In this document: positions 36,437-47,558 of the stretch, in pieces
Layout: the number at the start of each line of letters is the position of its first letter
Position numbering within the stretch: the first letter of the stretch is position 1
Source: Artocarpus heterophyllus
Taxonomy: Eukaryota; Streptophyta; Magnoliopsida; Rosales; Moraceae
DNA: 64,000 nucleotides
Reading direction: 5' to 3'
Assembly (NCBI GenBank): GCA_025403435.1
Contig: CM046353.1
Location: 19,431,875 to 19,495,874 of the forward strand
The notes under the pieces: model-generated
Told to the model about the DNA's origin: nothing
Databases searched by the model: none
What the model saw: only the letters and a program-made list of their open reading frames with translations
Program-made: the position numbers and the translations under genes

Positions 36437-38401
36437 TGTAACACCCCTATGTGGGGGTTAACAGTTTTAAATAAATAAAAATAATTTTAAATTTTATATT
36501 ATTTAAATCAATTAAACAATGCCCATGGGTCTTTAAACAACAAGAAAAATAAAAATAAACGTTTTAAATACAAACCACAGTTTTTAGTGTAGCACCAAAT
36601 ATATATAATTACAGTCATCATCACCATAGTACAATTCCCAAATAACTTAACACAGCCATAAAAAAAAATAATACAACTCTTACATGTTGTAGATAAGTTG
36701 TAATTAAACAGGGTCTTCTAACACGAAAACAGCAGGATTGTTTTCGCTTATTCCTCTTCAAATATGTTGCACTGAGTTCCACCTAAGATATGAAGATATG
36801 ATAGGGATGAGCATCGACATGCCCAGTAGGGAAATCATGACTCACCTTATGGTTTATCCATTACCACATTAAAAACTGCATGGTTAGTAGGTTACATCAT
36901 ATTCCAGATTATAAGGTTTATTATGATCACATCTTATGGATACCGTAGTTAATCATTACCAAGTGTCATAATTACACATTTATACAAATATTACCAATCA
37001 TCATTGTTCCTAGGTATCCATGTTAAATTGAGTATCACTCAACTCATCGAAACCCAAATGGGCGCACTTGATCACCCCATAAACATTCCAAGGGTGTTCC
37101 GGTGAGGGGACATCAAGCCCCGAGTCCTCACCAAATCAATTCCTGTACAGTGTGTTCTGGGACTTTCAACCCAAGGAAGCGTCATCACCTTCCCCCTATT
37201 TTACCTTTTTGGGTATTCATGCCCAAGGACGTAACCGCCGCCCTCTTCATGTCTCACCATTTCTCTATATTAAATCATTATTAATAGAGTCAGTTTTCCT
37301 AACCATGCTTCTCAATTTATAACATGTGTCAATTCATTATGTTCCTCGCCGTACAATACAAGACGAGTCCATGTCATAGTTTCATATGTGATACTCATAT
37401 AATATCAGTTCAACATAGATATATATATATTGCGGCAAAACAATCAATTTTAATTCTATAAAAACCTCACAAAAATGAGTAATAGAATCCCTACCTTTCA
37501 AGCTTATCAACAATCTTTTAATCCTAGAATCAATTAACGTTAGCTCCACACATCCTTGACCCTAAGGCATGCATAAGGACAATTAAAACTAAAGCACAAC
37601 GTATAATCACATTCATAAGTGAGTTATGTGTAAACCCGTCTACTAGTGCCATTAAAGTATTTTTATGCATTAAACATGGAGAAAATGCATACTAAAAACT
37701 AAGTTTAGATTAAAGAAAACCTACCTCAAAACTTCTTTGAAAAGCACCAAAGTTTGGGTTATCAATCAAGCTTGAATTAACTTTAAAACCGCCTCGATCA
37801 TCGTTGGGAATTATAATTGTCTTGGCCACAAAGAGAGCTTTGTGCTCTATGTCTTTAGTTAGAAATTTGAAGTGAGAAGGGAGAGAATGAGAACTAGAGA
37901 AGAAGGTGGTGATAGTTAAATAAAAAGATATCAAAATGCTTAAGAGGAATGAGATGTTTACGGGAAAAAGTTGTAAGAAGAAACAAAAGAGTCTTAAAGG
38001 AAAATATCATCTTGTCTCCCATGAAGACTTTTAGCAAATAATGCCAACATAATTGAGGGGATAATTGGAGTGAATTATAGAAGAAGATAAGGAAATAATT
38101 AATTAGGTGGTTGAGAAATATCTCCATGTCTTCTATGAATTGACGGAAAATAATTCAATGTCCCCTTCGGATACCTTTAGCAAAATGAGAAGAAGTCTAT
38201 ATAATTGAGCAATAATTTAGGGAGACAAGATTGGTAGAAGTAAGTGTTGGTAAGTTTTGAATGTTTCTTAGGAAGACTTGGTAAGAAAATACTAAAATGG
38301 TATTTTTTTTAAATGATCATAAACAACTTAGTAATTTTAAATAGTCACATTTTATTCATTAAATTTTACAAAATTATGCCCGTTAAAATACGGGTGTTAC
38401 A
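36437..38401 (-). repeat. Ty3 element 5' LTR (plus-strand right)
   Basis: 1,965 bases and nearly identical to the other LTR. Near its outer end it has CCCGTTAAAATACGGG, a small hairpin whose left half is missing in the other LTR. Confidence 0.88.
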
Positions 38402-39553
38402 GTATAGAAAAGTAGTTGTATCCAAAAGGAGATGAAAATTTGTACCTCAGCAAATTGATAAAAATAAACGTTCAAAAAGATAAGCATTTTTTCAAGTCAA
38501 AGTGTAAATGAGATAAATATTTTTGTGGTTTTCATTCAAAATTAAATTCAAAATTTAAAGCATAAAATTAAAACGGTGAAGCTTTGAGAATCTCTTGTAT
38601 GTTTTGCAATTGATATGGAATTTTAACTCTAATTAATAATTATCTAAAGTATTTGATTTATTATATCTTATCTCATTAATTGCAAGCACATTTTACTAAT
38701 TATATAGGTCAACCTAAATCGACAATATAGCAAGCCATAATGCAGTAAGGGTCTTCCTATAAAAACTAGCAAAATAATTATTGGTGCACTAATTATGAAA
38801 ATTATAACAGCTGTCATTTAATTATAATTAACATAACTATAGGATAGAAAAGATATTAACAAATCAAAATTAATATATTTTAGTGGAATAAATTTTTACA
38901 TTAACTCCGGCAACACTTCGTCTTATGAAATATCTAGAATCGACAATATAACAAGTCATACTGCAGTAAAAGACATTCCATAAAATTAAGCATTATTTTT
39001 ATTATTAATATCAACTATGCAACACAATTAAATTACATAAAAAAAGCATGACTGAATTTATATGAAAATTGGCAGCATAACAACATCAACAATAATTATT
39101 GAAAACAAAAAGATATAATTTATTCCAAAAATACAAACATTACCACACAGATATAGAGTCAAAATCCATACTAAAATACTACGCATACAAGATCATCTCT
39201 CTGCCTCACCAGACTCTCTACTCTAATTTAAGCATTATTTTATCTAAAAAGATACTGCTGAGTTTAACTCAATAGAAAGAAAAAAGATAGGAAAAGAGGG
39301 CCAAAGGCCCGAAGGGATGCTTCAACTGAGGCAAATGCCTCAGTATTTGTAGGCATTGAGAGTTACTATTGAGGGATGCTTTCAATTATTGATGACTGCT
39401 CAAGCATTGAAAACTTTGATAATTTCTTTTCTTCACGCTGAGATTTGCTCTTCATTGTGCGTGTTAAGCTTCAAAATCCTGTGCTTTGCGGCATGAGAAG
39501 GCACCAAACCGGGCTGATTTGGACCGTTAATTTTACGATCCAATGGCTCCAAA

Positions 39554-39873
39554 CACGTGTGAGAATGGGCCCAGGTGGGACCAGTGAGACAACAATTTTG
39601 GACCGTCAGATTGGTCTTGGTCATCGCATCCAACAGCGGAAAGAGCAGCTGCACGTGGACTCACCCACACGCGAGCAGACACGGCCTACGACTCCCCTCT
39701 GACGCGTCTGCAGCTAGTCGGTGCGTGAATCACATGCGCCAATCATTCTTCGACACGTGGACAGTACTTTGAGATTCCACTGACGCACCGGATGATGAGT
39801 TGACACGTGTCTCTTCCTCGAACAGCTGAGATTGATTTGGCAGTGAATCCGACAGCTCTCATGATGCCACGTG
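39554..39873. promoter_or_regulatory. Cluster of five CACGTG boxes in the solo LTR
   Basis: CACGTG occurs at 39,554, 39,652, 39,754, 39,804 and 39,868. This hexamer (G-box core) binds plant bZIP and bHLH factors; flanks such as ACACGTGTC and CCACGTGTC also fit ABA-response elements. The motif positions are certain; any regulatory effect is inference. Confidence 0.5.
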
Positions 39874-40472
39874 TCCCATTTAATTTAAATTTGAATTCTC
39901 TTTATCTTTTTGATGTATTTGATGTCCGATTTTGCTTGTTTTGGTGTCGTTTTCTTTTGTTTTTCCTCCATATTTCAAATCTAAAATTCACAAACACACT
40001 AATATTAATTATTTTACAAACATAATATTTACAAAAATATTTATTTTACATTAAAACACACAACAATAAATAAAAACTCCTAAAATTTCTAGTCTCTTAC
40101 GGTTTGACACAGTTATAATTTTTATGACTTGGAAATATTTTTAGAAATTACTAAAAATATAATAAGACATATTTACAAACTTAAAACACACTATCAAACA
40201 CTCTAAAACTCAAAATAAAATAACCGTATTACTTTTACGGTTTTGACTATTTATAGACTAGACACTTATTTAACACACTAAAATGATTCCAAAAATTACT
40301 AAAAACATAAAAACACACTAAAAATGCATTTTTAAACATATTTACATACTAAGACACAAAAATACTTATTAATACAAAAATGCTATTAATTAGAGGATTT
40401 AATGAGAAATAAAAGCATAAATAAATGATTTAAGCATTAAAAAATGTACACTTTTACAGTCTCATCACACAT

Positions 40473-43406
40473 TTACAAAGAATTCATAAAAAGTCTAGCA
40501 ATACAAAAATATGCATTATAATTTGTAAGTATACCAAAAGGGCCTTCACAAAACACTCATAAAGGTATTATAGTTGCTGTTGTTTTTAGTAACCTTATAA
40601 GATTGAAATGGTTTCATACAAGGCTACTAGTGAAAAATATCTTGTCTAAAGAGTTTCAAATTCCATTTTCAAGGCTGCAATAATTTGAGTATCAAACAGC
40701 ATTAAGAAAGTCAAGGCACAGCGAACCAAAACCACATCTAAGCATGTGTGTGATTAGTATGAATAAAAGCACAGGATAACTAGGATGAACACCACTTTTA
40801 TTATAATCTTCTTGGTTCCTAGCCTTTGGCTGGGACCTGTGGTTGCATTTTTGCATGCATGGCAAAGCACACATAAAGCACATATATACAAAGCATTCCT
40901 TGTACCTCTCACACACACGAAGCAAATGGTGGTGTAAAAGAAGAAAAACAAAGGGACAGAATCTTCAATAACGTTGAAATAAAATATATCATAGCAGGAT
41001 TATAAAAAATTGGTCTTCATTGTCAAAGGACTCGTTTTATACCTTTGTCTAGTCACAATTTTACATACCCGTTAACTAATTAACAAGTCTGCTTAATAAA
41101 GTCATTCGAATTGCCTTTCAACCTACATGACTTGATGGGTGGGGACCAAAATGTGTAGATATGTTGGTGAATTTGGTTGGTTTAGAAAGGATCCAACATC
41201 CACTCACTGTGTGGATGGACTTTTTCTGTCATTTTGCTCTGATTTCATGTTATTATTGAAGGGTAAGAAAATGACTGATGTGGAAGATTATATGCACCTT
41301 TTAGCGTAATCATGATTGGGACACGCTTCATGTATCTTTCATGTTAATGTATTGACTAATAATAAACCACTTTTTGTTACTAATTAACCATTGAATATAT
41401 ATTTAGCCCTAAAGAGCAAATTTTAAAAACAAATTTTAAACAAATTACAGTAGAATTAACAGCAAAGAGCAATTAAACAAAAGATAGCCCCATTCCATGT
41501 ATATCAGAAAGAGATGTTTATCTTACGAGAAAATGCAAACACCATCATAGACAACTTTTGTTATACATAAAATCATCCTACAAGAAGTATGTTCACAGAT
41601 GAAAAGTAAAGAACCAAATCAGATGCACTTGTTGCAGATAAAGAAAACTAACAACAATAGTTTTGGCCTTCCTTCATATCATCCCAACAGCCAAATATGT
41701 AAGTTTCGCACAGGTTATTTGGTTTCACTAATCATTAACTCTCTTTATTTGTTTCTTTCTTAGTGGCTTTGTTTCTAATCTTTTTTTTTTCAAGGTTAAG
41801 GTATCTTGGACTGCCTTTTATTGTGGGATGATTAGAGTTGCTTTGGCATATTATGGTTGCGCTGAACTCTTTCAAGTATCCTCTTCAAATACAAAATTCA
41901 AGTCATTGACAAACAATTTTGAAGCCTTTCAACCTACATGACTAGATGGGTGGGGACCAAAATGTGTGGATGTGTTGGTGAATTTGGTTGATTTAGAAAG
42001 GATCCAACATACAATCACTTTGTGGATGGACTTTTTCTGTCATTTTCCTCCAAATTCATCTTATTATTCAAGGGCAAGAAAATGACTGATGTAGAAGATT
42101 ATACGCACCTCCTACTTGTTTATATGATTGGGACACGCTTCATGTATCTTTCATGTTAATGTATTGACTAATAATAAACCACTTTTTGTTACTAATTAAC
42201 CATTGAATATATATTTAGTTTCTAAAAAATTCATTCCACAAACAAACCCAAAACTAATGTCGGGAATGATAGGATTTACAGCTTACTGGATTTTGTGCAG
42301 AAAAATCAACGTGCTTGGATCGATATGGGTAGATGAAGGGTCTACATTGTAGACCTCATATCAACTCCATTCCACATTTGCAACAATAAGGGTCAATATG
42401 GGTCGACACAGAGTCTCCATATTTAGACCCCTTTTAGACCCCATATCGACCCCCACAACAAACGTTCCCAACCCCATCAAGATGGGTGTTTCTTTGTTTT
42501 TCAGCCAAAAATATTGGGAACAAATGGATACTTCCATTGCTCTTCCATTACAGTTCAATTCAAAAGACTATGCAATGTTTTTTCAAATTTAATCTGTCAA
42601 TGGGATGCCTTTATTTGTTTTTAAAAAATCAACCACAGAGATTTAAATAACATAACACACGTTACTCTATACGTAAATAAACTTTTTGTGTTGGTCGCGT
42701 AGAGATATCCTCTATAAGCCTCTATTTTTCTTTTTTGTTTATGTGTTGTCAAATTTTTTTTTCTTATCCAATGCCATGCAATGTAATGTTAACCCAATTT
42801 CCAAACCAAAATGAAAACAATCACATACAACAAAAACACTCATATTCTTTTGATTTGATTTTAGACTGAAAATGAAATTTCATTATCTATGGGTTACCTC
42901 CATTGGGTCATCGGTATTCACTTGTTGCGTCTAACAATGTGAACGAAACAGGGAATAGGGTCAACGATCGTCAGCAGTGCTGCTCGCGGCGTTCTCGTTT
43001 GGATGCGACAATCGTCTATGCAGAGGCGTGCCTCAACAAAACACTACTGGAAGGGACGACCGGAGTTCGAGCGTGAGAGTTAGGAGAAGAAGAGAGGAAG
43101 AACTGGGGAGAGTTTGGGCGTTGAGGAAGAAGAAAAATTTCTGACGGGGAGGATTCTGATTTATAGGGCAAATCGGCAGGGGAAACGGGGAGGGGAGTTT
43201 AGGGCAAAATTTGGGGAAATTGGGGAAATTTTGGCTTTGCATCTGGAAGGAACGGAGGGAAAGGGCTGCCAACGTGTAGGGAAGTGGATAAAATTATGCC
43301 ACATAAGAAACAAATAGGGCGCGTCAACTATTTTTTATGACAAAAAAAAAAAGGCGCTCTGTCTCCAAAATAACTTTTGGGCGAGGTGTTTTGTCAAATT
43401 CTTCCC
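40473..43406 (-). repeat. Right arm of the palindrome, piece 3 (outer end)
   Basis: Mirror of left-arm 16,887-19,810, including the direct-repeat pair, the TCGATATGGG motif region (42,310-42,460), the leader-like purine-rich stretch (43,030-43,320) and the outer terminus at 43,406. The frames in it mirror those of the left arm and I recognise no protein in them. Confidence 0.75.
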
Positions 43407-44699
43407 GTCTATAAGCAATTGTGAGAAGGCTTTTGTTACTAAGCTGAGGTTAGTTATTTCAGGAGCATTCATAGATTCCATAAAGAAAATTTGAAGTCTA
43501 GTGATCTACAGATGAAAATCTTATTCAAAGAAAATTTAGGAGTAGTAATATTCTGAATATAAGCTCGTCTTCAAGTTGCTATCAAAAGGAGATAATGCTT
43601 GAGCTCACAAACAATTACTTGGGAGTTTATGTTCATCATAAGTCATAAGCTTTACTCACTAGCTTTAACGAAAATGTATGGTCATTTGCTCATGGTCGTG
43701 GTTTTCAAAAAGAACAATAGGTAAGCAACAAAGTGGACCCGCATGCTGCTGTATTTGAAAATTGGAATTGCCCTTCCTGACATATATCGGAATTTACATC
43801 CGCTTACTGAGGCTTTCAGGGGAAAGATAATCTCATTATTTGCAAGTGAAGAATTTTTTCAGTTTCAGAACCGTGAAAAACACCAAACTTTTTTTTTAAG
43901 GTGATAAGGTTGGTTGAGACAGCGTGATGGAAGCGTTCTTGATTGCCTAGCAAATCGCAATTCATGGGGCAGTGCAGGGCAGTGGCTAGTGTTGTACTTC
44001 ATGCCTAAATTGCTGCTTGAAGTTTTGTTCTTATATGTTTGTCATGTTCCTGGTGAGCTTCTTTCTGACGCTTTTATGTTCTCTCTTTGATCAGTTTAAA
44101 AAAGATATCTATGGCGATATTTCATTCCCTTGGTTGTCTGCCATGCCTCATTTTATGTTTTCATGTGGGAAATAAGCTATTCTCCACGACATCTCTACCC
44201 TTAAATCCTTTTAATTTTTTTTTTTTGGGGCATTTCAGAGGTAGTTATTGTATTCGCAATTTTTAATTTTTCGTTGCAGCCGAACGACTAAATCCTGAGA
44301 CCCTATCTGGTAGCAATATATAGGTTTAATGACCAGGCAAAACCGAAGGGGATGAAATTCCTCAAGTTGGCCAACAGCAGCAAAATTAGAACGACAGAGA
44401 TTGCATAGATAGTAGTGACTGTTAAGGGATTGGTGGTCTAGGTGAGAAGGTGTTATGTCATGCAACTTTACATTAGCTAGCTTTTTTACTTGGCTTAGCT
44501 AGCAAACTTTACATGGTTTTGTCGCTTAGGACCGTTTGGTTGCAAACTTAAAGTGATGAAATGGTAATGGTAAGAGTAACTTAGATGCTTAATACGAACC
44601 GGATAAGATGGTACGGAAAAGAAAGTCGAAGCTTTGTTGGCTCGATTTTATTAAACGGAAAATTCTGTATCATAACACATTAGGGGTGGCAAATTTTGT
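43407..44699 (+). other. Unidentified coding-like fragments
   Basis: Immediately outside the palindrome, several short plus-strand stretches look like decayed protein-coding DNA: EKAFVTKLRLVISGAFIDS (from about 43,421), ELTNNYLGVYVHHKS (about 43,600), ALLTSFNENVWSFAHGRGFQ (about 43,650), and an open 46-codon stretch at about 43,751-43,888 including YRNLHPLTEAFRGKIISLF. They lie in different frames and are broken by stops. I cannot name the family. The rest, to 44,700, is non-coding with a T-run at 44,215-44,226. Confidence 0.3.
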
Positions 44700-44930
44700 A
44701 TCATGACCAAATCAAAGAATTAGAGGCAAAATCTGCGGATAGGGTGGCGACAATGTTAGTGGAGTTCGTGAGTTGTGGGTGCCTCGCATGTAAGGGTGGT
44801 GGGACAGGGGGCCCACATATCTAGGGGCGACGGGGTTGAGTGGGTGGGGACATTGGGGCAATGTGGGCAAGGAGAGAGGTACCACCGATGGTTGAGTGGG
44901 GGTGAGGAGGGGAGCCAAGGGACTTTCCTT
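44700..44930 (+). repeat. G-rich block
   Basis: Strong G bias on the plus strand with many GGGG and GGGTGGG runs. It is similar in character to 15,170-15,470 but not clearly the same sequence, and gives proline-rich chance frames on the minus strand. Confidence 0.5.
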
Positions 44931-45614
44931 TGATTTCTTTTTAAGGGGATTATAATTTCTTTAGTTTTTTGAGGGGAAAAAATTTCTTTAGTTTGGGATT
45001 AGGACTAATGGTATTCTAGATCAATAACCCAAATATTTCATTGACATCTCAACGATTGGTATTATTTGGATATTTTGTTATTTATACTCATAAAATTATC
45101 AAAACTGGTCAAATGAAAGGCCACTATAATTAAATTTAATACAATACATTACATTATTTATGTTACAATGATATACATAATGCCCTCGAAATTACAAAAG
45201 TGAATTCCAGTTTAAGAAAGAATTAATGACAAAGGTTCAAGTCATGTTAAATCCTACACAAAATTTTATTCCCATTGAAAAAAGTGGGATTTGTGCTTGT
45301 GGAAATTATCTGAGTAATTGGTCATCAATTTTACTGATTAGTGTACCCATTTGGTTACTCTATTAAAATTTGAAAGTGATAAGACGTGATAATTAGGACC
45401 CTGTCCCTGTGAGATCTGAAATTGTTCATTACACACTAAAACCAATTTATAGATAGAGTCGACGAAGCCGCTAAAGTACCATGCATAATATTATTTTTTA
45501 TTATCTTTGAAAAGAATGTTTCATTCGACAACTAATTCCAATTACTGTTTTCGGCAAATTTAGAGTAATAAAATATTCACATGAACTCAACCTAAATATA
45601 TACATACACACACA
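44931..45614. other. AT-rich upstream region
   Basis: AT-rich intergenic DNA leading to the kinase locus; no gene or repeat is recognised apart from a short (CA/TA) run at 45,600-45,620. Confidence 0.45.
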
Positions 45615-45622
45615 TATATAAA
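45615..45622 (+). promoter_or_regulatory. Candidate TATA box of the kinase locus
   Basis: TATATAAA lies about 195 bases upstream of the ATG at 45,815, a plausible place for a plant core promoter with a leader of about 160 bases. Confidence 0.35.
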
Positions 45623-46452
45623 GAAATTTGGAAAAAAGAGGGGTTAAAGGGGGCCCACATAAAGGTCCACCATTTCTTTGCCACCAATCAAAAGTTTGTT
45701 CCGCTTGGCAGCTACAATCGGAAAAATTCTTGAGCGACGTTCATTCCTCTCACAGGTAAAACAACGGTGAAAAAAAATTATTCTAAATCTCAGTTTGAGC
45801 TCTGACGTTCTGACATGGCGTCTGGGAGTACTGACATCGACGTGCATGGCGGCGGCGATTGCAGCGAGACGGCGCCGTTCAAGAGCTGGGCGTTGCAGAC
45901 CCAGGAGAGCTATCAGTTGCAGCTGGCTTTGGCGCTGAGACTTTCCTCTCAGGCTCCTTCTGCTGATGATCCCAATTTCTTGGACTTCAAAATCAATTCC
46001 CATGATTCCATTTCCTCCTCCTCCTCCGATTCTGCTCAGTCCATCTCTCGTCGTTTCTGGGTAATTTTGTTTTTTGCCTCCAGATTGCTTTTGCTTTTGC
46101 TTGACCCAACAAGATTCAGTTATTTTCTTCTATGGGTTTTCTCGACTTTACTTTGTATTTTCTGTTTTTATTTTGTTTTTTTTTTTTTTTTTGAATAACT
46201 TTCTGATGGGTTTTTTAATTTACCTATTCCGTGATATGTGTCCTTGGGCATGGAACAGGAGAGTTCATTTCTGTTTTGTGGGTCTTCTTTCAGTTTTGGA
46301 ATTCAACAAAAAGCAATGAGTTGATACTTGGTTCTGAGGAAAATTTTTGAAATAAAGTAGATTATTAAAAAATAGCAAAAAGCCAGTTTTGTGTATTCAG
46401 TTTAGATTGTCTGTTTTGTCTTGAGAATTTTATCATATTTGTGCATTTTCAC

Positions 46453-46545
46453 CAGGTGAATGGCTGCTTATTTTGCCCTGATATAATTCACGATAAGTTT
46501 TACCTCATCAGTGGATATATTAGCACTAATCAGAGATCAGTTTTC
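46453..46545 (+). repeat. Decayed partial copy of exon 2 in intron 1
   Basis: CAGGTGAATGGCTGCTTATT... with GTTTTACCTCATCAGTGG and AGCACTAATCAGAGATC matches the first 100 bases of exon 2 (46,697 onward: CAGGTGAATGGCTGTTTATC, GTTTTACCTCATTCATGG, AGCACTGATCAGGGATC). The preceding intron bases also match (TTTGTGCATTTTCACCAG versus TCTGTGCTTTTTTGTCAG), so this is a tandem duplication with a period of about 243 bases. Confidence 0.7.
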
Positions 46546-47474
46546 TTTGGAAGTTTATCAAAGCTCAACAATGGGTTTTTGTACAAATCATAGGGAAGGG
46601 AAGAAGATGAATCTCAATTATAGTCTCAAGCCAGTATCATTTCAATTTGTGTGGTCTAGTTTGCTGTGTGATTTTGTCGTATCTGTGCTTTTTTGTCAGG
46701 TGAATGGCTGTTTATCTTACTCCAATAAAATTCCTGATGGGTTTTACCTCATTCATGGAATGGACTGGTACGCATGGAATATAAGCACTGATCAGGGATC
46801 CTCTGGTCGAGTTCCATCTTTGAAATCACTGAGCGCTATTGACCCTTATAATGAATCATCTATTAAAGTTGTTCTGATGGATAAATTAAGAGATCCGGCT
46901 TTAAAGGAGCTACAACATTGGGTCCTTTGTCTTTCTAGTAGTTGGAATAGCACAATTCAACAGCTTGCGAATCTTGTCTGCACTCGCATGGGGTGAGTTC
47001 TATGGTTCCCCTTCATATCAACTGTTGATTTGGAATCATTTCTTGCTAGTTTACACGATTTCTCGTTTCTTCTAATGAGTCTCGACTGCTATCATCGCAA
47101 GGGGTGTGGCTTCCACCGAAGAGGAGTTGGCTATATCCTGGAATGACTGCACTACGGTTCTGAGATACTGCCTAGGTTCCATTGTAATTCCAATTGGTTA
47201 CTTGTCTACTGGACATTTGTCTATCGTGCTTTACTATTCAAAGTAACTCTCATAACTTTAGTTTTATAGCATGCAATATTTTGAATTCTGTCATTCAGAC
47301 TACTAGTTTGTTATAGTTAGATTGCTCCTCTCTCTCTCTCTCTGTCATTTCTAGTTTTCTTGAATGTTTTACACCAAAAACTAAGAAATATTCAGTTCCG
47401 TTGAAAAAATGTCTGATCAGCAATATGTTTATTTTCGCTGTGCTGTAGTAGGCGCTTATGTGCTGCCCTGAGCA

Positions 47475-47512
47475 TTTATTATTTATTTATTTATTACTAT
47501 CATTACTATTAC

Positions 47513-47544
<32 letters not shown>

Positions 47545-47558
47545 TATTATTATTATTT
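47475..47558. repeat. (TTA)n / (TTTA)n microsatellite
   Basis: An imperfect TTTA then TTA run just upstream of the acceptor of the 47,562 exon; it replaces the usual polypyrimidine tract. Confidence 0.85.

Larger units (their letters stand above)
29577..38401 (-). mobile_element. Full-length Tekay-like Ty3/gypsy retrotransposon
   Basis: 8,825 bases, flanked by perfect GTATA duplications (29,572-29,576 and 38,402-38,406). The LTRs are 29,577-31,532 (1,956 bases) and 36,437-38,401 (1,965 bases), both TGTAACACCCC...GGGTGTTACA. By eye they differ by an 8-base indel near the outer end, one base in an A-run and one G/A change (29,925-29,930 versus 36,785-36,790); I did not compare every base. The primer-binding site, polypurine tract and a single uninterrupted polyprotein frame are all present, so the element looks young and possibly autonomous. 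It sits 52 bases inside the solo LTR. Confidence 0.9.
29525..40467 (-). mobile_element. Solo LTR (about 2.1 kb), split by a younger Ty3 element
   Basis: The element begins TGGTCACGCCC and ends TCTCATCA on the plus strand (TG...CA ends). It is flanked by perfect CACAT duplications (29,520-29,524 and 40,468-40,472), and the uninterrupted target sequence is visible in the left arm. Removing the Ty3 insertion leaves about 2.1 kb of non-coding sequence. On the minus strand it would start TGATGAGACTGTAAAAG and end GGGCGTGACCA, forms I associate with Tat/Ogre-type Ty3 LTRs. No internal region or second LTR is present, hence solo. The part at 39,480-39,880 is GC-rich with five CACGTG boxes. Confidence 0.75.
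16887..43406. mobile_element. Giant palindromic element (inverted duplication) with DUF1985 arms
   Basis: The window from 16,887 reads GGGAAGAATTTGACAAAACA and the reverse complement of the sequence ending at 43,406 reads the same, and the match continues inward through the whole of both arms to a small centre near 22,197. Left arm: 16,887-22,168. Right arm in three pieces: 22,226-22,589, 27,211-29,524 and 40,473-43,406, separated by later LTR insertions. GGG-type ends and a DUF1985 gene suggest a Mutator-like origin (DUF1985 often travels with Ulp1-type proteases in plant MULEs), but no transposase or Ulp1 domain is visible. In one 95-base stretch I compared (17,740-17,830) the arms differ at about 5 positions. 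The 9 bases outside each end (GTCCATTTA and GTCTATAAG) agree at only 5 places, so a target duplication is not shown. Confidence 0.75.

Noticed and set aside
16878..43415. 9-base target duplication for the giant palindrome
   Set aside because: GTCCATTTA and GTCTATAAG agree at only 5 of 9 places; not enough to claim.
46074..46319. 81-codon frame after exon 1 of the kinase locus
   Set aside because: It lies in intron 1, is T-rich and F/L-rich, and the exon 1 donor and exon 2 acceptor join correctly around it.
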